In this document: positions 58,864 through 64,000 of the stretch, in pieces | Layout: each line of letters opens with the position of its first letter | Numbering within the stretch: position 1 is the first letter of the stretch | Origin: Catenuloplanes niger | GTDB lineage: Bacteria > Actinomycetota > Actinomycetes > Mycobacteriales > Micromonosporaceae | Assembly: GCF_031458255.1 (NCBI RefSeq) | Contig: NZ_JAVDYC010000001.1 | Location: forward strand, 9,642,501 to 9,706,500 | DNA: 64,000 nt | Direction: 5' to 3' | The notes under the pieces: generated by a model | What the model saw: the letters and a program-made list of their open reading frames with translations, nothing else | The model's database searches: none | What the model was told of the DNA's origin: nothing | Translations under genes and position numbers: made by a program

Positions 58864-60543
58864 GAGGCCGCCGGTGAAGCCGTTGCGGAACACGCCGTGC
58901 GGGTCGAGCGCGTGCAGCTCGGTCGCGGCGCGCTGCCACGACGGGCCGAACGATGCCGGGATCGTCCGGTCCAGCAGCGTCTGATTCGTCCAGGGTGCGG
59001 CGGCGGTGTAGGCCCAGCCCTTGGACCACTCCACCCGGGTGAGCGCTTTCTCGCCGGTGAACGTGGCGTAGCAGAACGCCTCGAGGTCGGCGAGGAACGC
59101 GTTCGCGTGGGCGGTGCCGGGCAGCGTGAGCACGTCGAGCCAGACCGCGGTGTCGAACTCCGGGTGCGACGGTGCCGGGGTCACGGCGGACAGCAGCGGC
59201 GGTTCCGCGCCGGGCACCTCCGCGTCGGCCGGGTCGTCGAGGCCGGTGACCCGGATCTCGACCGCGCCGTTGACCGGGTACCGGCCCTCGGCCGCGTACG
59301 CGTGCAGCAGGCGCTCGTACTCGGTGGCGAACGCGTGCAGCACCCACTGCACGTCGGCGCGGCGGGTCAGCACCGCGTACCCGTTCGCGTGCACGCGCAG
59401 TGTGGTCGGCTTGATGTAGAGCAGCAGGTTCTTGGACGGGCCCCATAGGTCGAGCGCGAGCGACGCGGTCAGGCCGGCCGCGGACGTGGTGTACTGCAGC
59501 TGCCCGAGCACCGGCGCGAGGTAGTACTGCCCGCTCAGGATCGCGCCGGCGATCTCGGCCACCGGCCGCGGGATGTTGTCCGAGAACGGGTAGTTGTACG
59601 GCGTGAGCGCGGGCCGGCTGCCGAGCGGCTGCTCCGGCGCGACGCTCCACACCTTCAGCCACGGGTGGGTGGTGAACGCGAACCAGATCACCTCGATCCG
59701 CCCGGCCGCGGCCAGGAACGACTCCACGGTGTTCGGGCCGGTGCCGCCGGGGGCCGCGAAGAGGTCGTCCGCGGGGATGTCGACACGGCTCACGCAGCGC
59801 AGGTTCGTGTTCACGCCGACCCGCATCGTGACCTCGACCAGGCAGATCACGCCGAGGTCGGTGAGCAGCGCGGCCGCGTCCGGCGCGGACCGGGGCACGG
59901 TGCGCAGCGCGTAGGACGACCCGTCCCGGACGACCGAGGTGACGGAGGTGACCAGGTTGCTGAGCGAACCGTAGGTGGTGCCGGGGGCGCGGGTCTCGCC
60001 GGTGGCCGGGATCGCGGTGCCGTGGCCGCCGATGGCCAGCACGCCACCGACCGACAGGTCACCCGGTGCGGGGCAGTGCGCCAGGCCGCGGCCCTGCTGC
60101 TCCAGGTACGCCAGCAGCGCGTCCATCGACGCGCCGGCCTGCACCCGCACCTCGTCGGCCGCGGCCATCGACATGCCGGTGAGGTGCGCGGTCATGTCCA
60201 GCAGCACCACGTCGGCGTCGTCGCCGGGGGCGATCGTGAGCGGCGACCAGCCGTGCCGGAAGCCGTGCGGCCGCAGCCGCCAGCCCTGGCCGTGCGCCCA
60301 GTTCGCGAGCGCGACGACGTCCGCGGGGGTGCGCGGTGACGCGGTCCACACGTCGTCCGCGACGGTTTCCCCGGACCAGTTCAGATAGGTACGGCGCTCG
60401 TGCGGGATCGCGGCCGGGAAGCCGGGCGGCGCGGGGCCCGGATCGCCCAGCCGGCCCAGCGGGGTCCACAGCAGACCGGCGGCGGCCGACCCGGACAGCA
60501 GCGTGCGTCTCGACATGCCCATGACGCAGCACGATAGGTCCAT
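58858..60543 (-). CDS. FAD-dependent cholesterol-oxidase-like (VAO fold) enzyme
   Basis: 561 aa. Tat-like N-terminus (SRRTLLSGSAAAG), FAD-binding domain of the VAO/PCMH type (GFRHGWSPL, GGVLAIGGHGTAIP) and a C-terminal cholesterol-oxidase substrate-binding-like domain (VIWFAFTTHPWLKVWSV). The start is uncertain: ATG 60543, 60522 or 60516, none with a good ribosome site. Likely secreted oxidase of a sterol or sugar-lactone. Convergent with the GTPase operon, stops sharing CTATAG. Confidence 0.82.
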   Translation of the reverse strand: MDLSCCVMGMSRRTLLSGSAAAGLLWTPLGRLGDPGPAPPGFPAAIPHERRTYLNWSGETVADDVWTASPRTPADVVALANWAHGQGWRLRPHGFRHGWSPLTIAPGDDADVVLLDMTAHLTGMSMAAADEVRVQAGASMDALLAYLEQQGRGLAHCPAPGDLSVGGVLAIGGHGTAIPATGETRAPGTTYGSLSNLVTSVTSVVRDGSSYALRTVPRSAPDAAALLTDLGVICLVEVTMRVGVNTNLRCVSRVDIPADDLFAAPGGTGPNTVESFLAAAGRIEVIWFAFTTHPWLKVWSVAPEQPLGSRPALTPYNYPFSDNIPRPVAEIAGAILSGQYYLAPVLGQLQYTTSAAGLTASLALDLWGPSKNLLLYIKPTTLRVHANGYAVLTRRADVQWVLHAFATEYERLLHAYAAEGRYPVNGAVEIRVTGLDDPADAEVPGAEPPLLSAVTPAPSHPEFDTAVWLDVLTLPGTAHANAFLADLEAFCYATFTGEKALTRVEWSKGWAYTAAAPWTNQTLLDRTIPASFGPSWQRAATELHALDPHGVFRNGFTGGLL

Positions 60544-60660
60544 ACCATCGACGTCGCTCGCTGCGTGGGCGTTTCGTCGCGATGTTCCGCCGAGTGGCGT
60601 TGGTCCGCGGAACGGCCTTGGTCCGCCGAGTGCCGTTTGCCCGGCGGACCTCGCCCGGCC

Positions 60661-60700
60661 GCGCGCCCAGAAGCCGCGCGCCCAGAAGCCGCGCGCTCAG
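60661..60700. repeat. 15-bp tandem repeat (2.7 copies) at dioxygenase 3' end
   Basis: Unit GCGCGCCCAGAAGCC at 60661-60675 and 60676-60690, then a partial unit. Just left, short words GTTGGTCCGC / CTTGGTCCGC repeat at about 60598-60630. The repeats lie in the short non-coding space between the flavoprotein start and the dioxygenase stop. Confidence 0.6.
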
Positions 60701-61689
60701 GCGCCGGGCGCGCCCGACGGCGGCGGACCACCCGGCATGCCCGACGGCGGGGTGCCGCCCGGCCCACCGGGGCCGCCCGGACCACCGGACGGGTCGCCCC
60801 CGCCCGGCGCGCCGCCCTCCGGCGCCGCTCCCCCGCCCGGCTCCGTGCGGGTGTCCACCCGCACGGTCAGCGCGACCGTGTACCCGCCGTTCACGTCGCC
60901 GGTGACGGTGGCCAGCTGGGACGCGCCGCCGTCGTCGCCGAACACGTTGTCCGAGTCCAGCGTCAGCTGCGCCAGGTTGGACACGGACGTCTCGTACCCG
61001 GTCTGTGCGAAGACCGTGTCGCACATGTCCTCGGGCAGCGCCACCTGCGACGTGGCGATCGCGTTCGTCGAGTCGGTGATCGACGCCTGGTCCGGGTAGA
61101 CCTCGAAGTGGATGTGCGGCCACCGCCCGGTGTAGCAGGCCGGCACGATGCTGCGGAACGTCACCGTGCCGGCCGCGTCCGCGATCTGCACGCCGCGCAG
61201 GTAGTTCTCCCCGGTCAGGTTGTCCGAGTAGAGCGAGTAGCCGCCGCCCCGGTCGCAGTGCCACACGTACACCGCGGTGTTCGCGAACGGCGCGTCCCCG
61301 TTCGCCGTGTCCAGGATCGTCAGTTCCAGCGTCATCGGCACGCCCTCGGCCGTCGCGGTGCCGGTACCGCCGAAACTGGTCCGGATGTCGGAGCGGACCA
61401 CGCCGCTCTGTTCCAGCACGTCCGGCCCGTTGGAGCCGTCGCCGGGGTACGGCCCGGCCGTCTCGTCCGGGATCTCCCCGGTGCTGGTCCCGCCGGTCGT
61501 GGCCGTCGCGGACGGCGTGTCCGAGCCGCCGTCACCGCAGGCCGCGAGCCCGAGGCCGAGCGCGCCCAGGCCGAGCGTGCGCAGCACCCGCCGCCGCCCG
61601 AGCAGCGTCTCCAGGTCGAAGCCGAGCCCCTGGTCGACGACCTCCTCGTCCTGCTTGGGCAGTACCCGGCCCTGGTAGGTGCGTCTCAT
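60697..61689 (-). CDS. Lipoprotein/Tat-exported intradiol ring-cleavage dioxygenase
   Basis: 330 aa. Tat-type signal with lipobox (GRRRVLRTLGLG .. LAACG). Intradiol dioxygenase domain: ETAGPYPGDG, VYVWHCDRGGGYSLYSD, PACYTGRWPHIHFEVYP with the Tyr-His-x-His iron ligands. C-terminal 55 residues are glycine/proline-rich (GGPGGP type). ATG 61687-61689 follows GGAGG. Secreted members of this family act on catechol-type compounds; substrate not known. Upstream of the flavoprotein gene in the same orientation. Confidence 0.9.
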   Translation of the reverse strand: MRRTYQGRVLPKQDEEVVDQGLGFDLETLLGRRRVLRTLGLGALGLGLAACGDGGSDTPSATATTGGTSTGEIPDETAGPYPGDGSNGPDVLEQSGVVRSDIRTSFGGTGTATAEGVPMTLELTILDTANGDAPFANTAVYVWHCDRGGGYSLYSDNLTGENYLRGVQIADAAGTVTFRSIVPACYTGRWPHIHFEVYPDQASITDSTNAIATSQVALPEDMCDTVFAQTGYETSVSNLAQLTLDSDNVFGDDGGASQLATVTGDVNGGYTVALTVRVDTRTEPGGGAAPEGGAPGGGDPSGGPGGPGGPGGTPPSGMPGGPPPSGAPGA

Positions 61690-61883
61690 CTGTTGTCCTC
61701 CGCTCGCCGACGTCGTTCTCCGGCCAGCGTGCTGTCCGCCGCCGTGCGCCGCCTGAGCGGACGCTGTGTCCCGCCTGTGGGTCGGCACCCCGCCCTCACG
61801 GTAATCCACGTCGCCGTCCGGATCCGGCGTCCCGGGCATTCCCGGCACCCGCCCCGGCCGTGCGGTGCCCCGCGGCCGGGGCG

Positions 61884-63131
61884 TCACGGACGGGGCCGGG
61901 CCGCCGCCTCGACGAGGTCGGCGGCGCGATCGGTGCCGTCGCCCTCCGCGGCCAGCCGCCCGGCCAGCCGGGCCGCGGACTCACGGGCGTCCGGGGCGAG
62001 CAGCCGGGCGATGCCGTCGCCCAGCCGGCGCGCGTCCAGGTCGGCGAAGCGCAGCCAGTCGCCGGCGCCGAGGGCGCGCAGCCGCTCGCCCCAGAACGGC
62101 TGGTCGCCGAGGACCGCGCAGACCAGGCTGGGCAGCCCGGCCCGGAGCGCGGCCGCGGTCGTGCCGGCACCGCCGTGGTGCACCGCCGCGCGGCACCGCG
62201 GCAGGACCGCGTCGTGGTCCAGCGCGCCGGCCACGAACAGGTTCCGGCTCGGCGGCACGTCCCATCCGGCGCCGACCAGCACCCGGCCCGGCAGGTCACG
62301 GAGCATGCCGAGCATCCGGTCCGGCTCGACGGCCGGCATGCTGCCGAATCCGAGGTAGACCGGTGGGTCGCCGTCGTCCAGCCAGCGGGCGAGGTCCGGG
62401 GCGGTGCCGTGTTCGCCGATCCGCGCCCGGGTCGCCGCGTCCAGACCCAGAAAACCCACCGTCGGCCGGTACGGGTCCCAGCCCGCGATCGCCGGCACCA
62501 GCACCCGGCTGTACGCCTGGATCTCCGTCGTCCCGGCGCGGGCCAGGCGGTGGCCGGTGGGTTCCCGCACCGGCGTCATCCCGAGGCGGGCCCGCAGCGC
62601 GTTGACGCTGCCGGCGATCGCCCGCCAGTGCACGCGGGCGGCCACGGTGTGCAGGAGCGCGGTCAGCGGGCCGGGCAGCCGGCGGACCGTCACGAAGTAG
62701 GGCGCGATCGCCCGGTTCGGCCGGGACGGCGCGTAGTGCAGGCAGACCAGCGGGATCCGGGCGTGCTCGGCGAGCACGGCCGCGTCGTCCTCGACCAGCC
62801 GGCTGGCCACGATCACGTCGGCGCCGCGGACCGCGCCGATCAGCGCGTCCTGCACGTCGCCGATCACCGCGGCGCGCTTGCGGGCCAGCGCGGTCAGGTA
62901 TCGCCGGGAGTCCCCCGCGGCGAGCAGGCGCTGGCCGTCGGCGGACTGCAGGAACTCGCGCGCGTCCACCCCCGCGGACACCGCCACCAGCCCGGCGCGT
63001 TCCGCGAGACCCACCAGATCCGACGGTACGGCGAGCAGCACGTCGTGTCCGCGCCGGCGCAGCCGCACGCCGAGCGCCACCATCGGCTGCACGTCTCCCC
63101 GGCTGCCGACGCACAGCATGGCGATTCGCAT
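61884..63131 (-). CDS. UDP-glycosyltransferase of the MGT / antibiotic GT family
   Basis: 415 aa, GT-B fold. N-terminal GSRGDVQPMVALGVRLRRRGHDV and C-terminal donor-site motif CRAAVHHGGAGTTAAAL are diagnostic. Also PPVYLGFGSMPA and PSLVCAVLGDQPFWGERL. Acts on a lipid, sterol or secondary metabolite; the adjacent oxidase and dioxygenase make a modified natural product possible. Confidence 0.9.
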   Translation of the reverse strand: MRIAMLCVGSRGDVQPMVALGVRLRRRGHDVLLAVPSDLVGLAERAGLVAVSAGVDAREFLQSADGQRLLAAGDSRRYLTALARKRAAVIGDVQDALIGAVRGADVIVASRLVEDDAAVLAEHARIPLVCLHYAPSRPNRAIAPYFVTVRRLPGPLTALLHTVAARVHWRAIAGSVNALRARLGMTPVREPTGHRLARAGTTEIQAYSRVLVPAIAGWDPYRPTVGFLGLDAATRARIGEHGTAPDLARWLDDGDPPVYLGFGSMPAVEPDRMLGMLRDLPGRVLVGAGWDVPPSRNLFVAGALDHDAVLPRCRAAVHHGGAGTTAAALRAGLPSLVCAVLGDQPFWGERLRALGAGDWLRFADLDARRLGDGIARLLAPDARESAARLAGRLAAEGDGTDRAADLVEAAARPRP

Positions 63132-63246
63132 GATCCTTTGTCCCGCGAACCGCCGTCCGCCGCAAGCACCGCCACCACCACGGGCGGTCCGGGTGCCGGG
63201 CGGGTCGCCGGAACGACCCGCCCGGCGCCGGATCCCGGCGGGCCGG

Positions 63247-64000
63247 TTACAGGCTCGGTAGGACGTGCGGGCCGGGGGCGCCGCCGGCCGGTGGGGTGGT
63301 GATCGCGTACAGCCAGGGTTCGGCCGGGCGCCAGGCCAGGCCGCGGGCCGCGAGCACGACGTCGTTGCCCAGGTCGACGCGGCGCTCCGGCTGGACGCCG
63401 CCGATCTCGTACACGTAGACGTCGTCGCCGGTGGAGCGCACGCCGGTGGCCGGGTAGCCGCCGTCCGGCGACGGTGCGACCGCGACCGGGTGGTAGCCGG
63501 TGCAGTACGAGCCGCGGCCGGACAGGTCGGCGGTGGCGTAGGCCGGTACCGCGTTGCGCGATCCGGCGCCGGTGAACAGCGTCTCGCCGTACCCGTCGAG
63601 CGCGATCTCGTTGAGGTTGCCGCCGGGCGCGGTGCCGGACGTGCGCTGGGTCAGCGTGTTCGCGCCGGTGTCGACGTCGTAGACGTAGACCGTGGAGAGG
63701 CTCAGCTGCGGCTGGCCGGCGACGACCGGCCCGGCCGCGTCGTCGCGCGCGGTGAGCGGGGCGTGCGCTGGAAGCGGACGTTGCCGGGCTGCTGCCCGGT
63801 CTCCGCCGCCGGCGTGGAGGCGCCGAGGTCGATCCGGCCGATGCCGCCGTTGAACGTGCCGGAGTCGCAGCCGTACCCGCACCAGAGCACGCCCCCGGTC
63901 CGGGCGAGGTGCGTCGGGCAGGTCTGCGCGCCGGTCCCGTACCGCGCGACCTCCTGGACGGTGTGCACGTCGATGACGGAGATGGCGTCGCCGGCCGCCT
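63247..64000 (-). CDS. Beta-propeller protein, frameshifted and incomplete at window end
   Basis: Coding for a YVTN/SMP-30-like propeller reads in from the right edge. From 64000 to about 63775 one frame gives SVIDVHTVQEVARYGTG and CGYGCDSGTFNGGIGRIDLG; from about 63775 another frame continues APLTARDDAAGPVV, LSTVYVYDVDTGANTLTQR to the stop at 63247. The break near 63768-63775 fits a one-base loss in a C-rich run. Either a sequencing error or a recent frameshift. N-terminus lies outside the window. Confidence 0.6.
   Translation of the reverse strand, partial: GGRRRHLRHRRAHRPGGRAVRDRRADLPDAPRPDRGRALVRVRLRLRHVQRRHRPDRPRRLHAGGGDRAAARQRPLPAHAPLTARDDAAGPVVAGQPQLSLSTVYVYDVDTGANTLTQRTSGTAPGGNLNEIALDGYGETLFTGAGSRNAVPAYATADLSGRGSYCTGYHPVAVAPSPDGGYPATGVRSTGDDVYVYEIGGVQPERRVDLGNDVVLAARGLAWRPAEPWLYAITTPPAGGAPGPHVLPSL

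Overview
High-GC actinobacterial DNA, with densely packed genes, many GTG starts, ATGA/GTGA stop-start overlaps, Tat signals and lipoboxes. The gene set (carbohydrate ABC importers without their own ATPase, ROK regulators, an actinobacterial ebo cluster, a DMATS/flavoprotein pair) suggests a filamentous soil actinomycete, perhaps Micromonosporaceae. That family assignment is a guess from style, because no rRNA or housekeeping marker is present. I saw no tRNA, rRNA, CRISPR array, integrase or complete insertion sequence.

Left part (1-16 kb): a decayed ArsR-like regulator, a sugar ABC operon (lipoprotein plus two permeases), a membrane Ser/Thr kinase with an extracytoplasmic ricin-type lectin domain, an MFS exporter, an aldehyde dehydrogenase, a TIM-barrel isomerase, a secreted M1 peptidase, a DoxX/MarR divergent pair with a clear operator-promoter, and an Hsp70-like membrane receptor next to a small protein resembling the Pycsar TM effector.

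Middle (16-25 kb): a contiguous minus-strand ebo-type operon. It reads inositol-3-phosphate synthase, UbiA prenyltransferase, TIM-barrel protein, EboA, TatD-like hydrolase (EboB), EboE, EboF-type phosphatase and a trans-polyprenyl diphosphate synthase. The usual EboD (dehydroquinate-synthase-like) is absent and a different NAD-dependent sugar-phosphate cyclase sits in the operon. 25-37.5 kb holds a large secreted ThuA/glucose-dehydrogenase-like protein and a ribose-type ABC import locus with Gfo/Idh dehydrogenase, Tat-exported TIM-barrel protein and two paralogous ROK regulators. 37.5-38.2 kb is gene-free, low-complexity DNA carrying the second copy of a 120-bp repeat also seen at 0.58-0.69 kb. 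A DMATS-type indole prenyltransferase and a flavin monooxygenase then diverge from a palindromic operator.

40.8-58.9 kb is the most unusual segment, apparently one multi-operon immune or conflict island. It has a translationally coupled TIR + 2-3TM membrane pair, a lidless Hsp70, a 1,769-aa TIR-CHAT-STAND-TPR protein, then a tightly coupled seven-gene operon: GrpE-like, second lidless Hsp70, FN3 protein, zinc-ribbon GTPase, GAP1-like protein, membrane zinc-ribbon GTPase, and a 36-aa membrane peptide. Chaperone, two-GTPase and NADase/protease/pore effector modules in one place suggest a sensor-GTPase-effector circuit leading to NAD depletion, proteolysis and membrane damage.

Right end (58.9-64 kb): cholesterol-oxidase-like flavoprotein, lipoprotein intradiol dioxygenase, MGT-type glycosyltransferase, and an incomplete, frameshifted beta-propeller gene running off the window.
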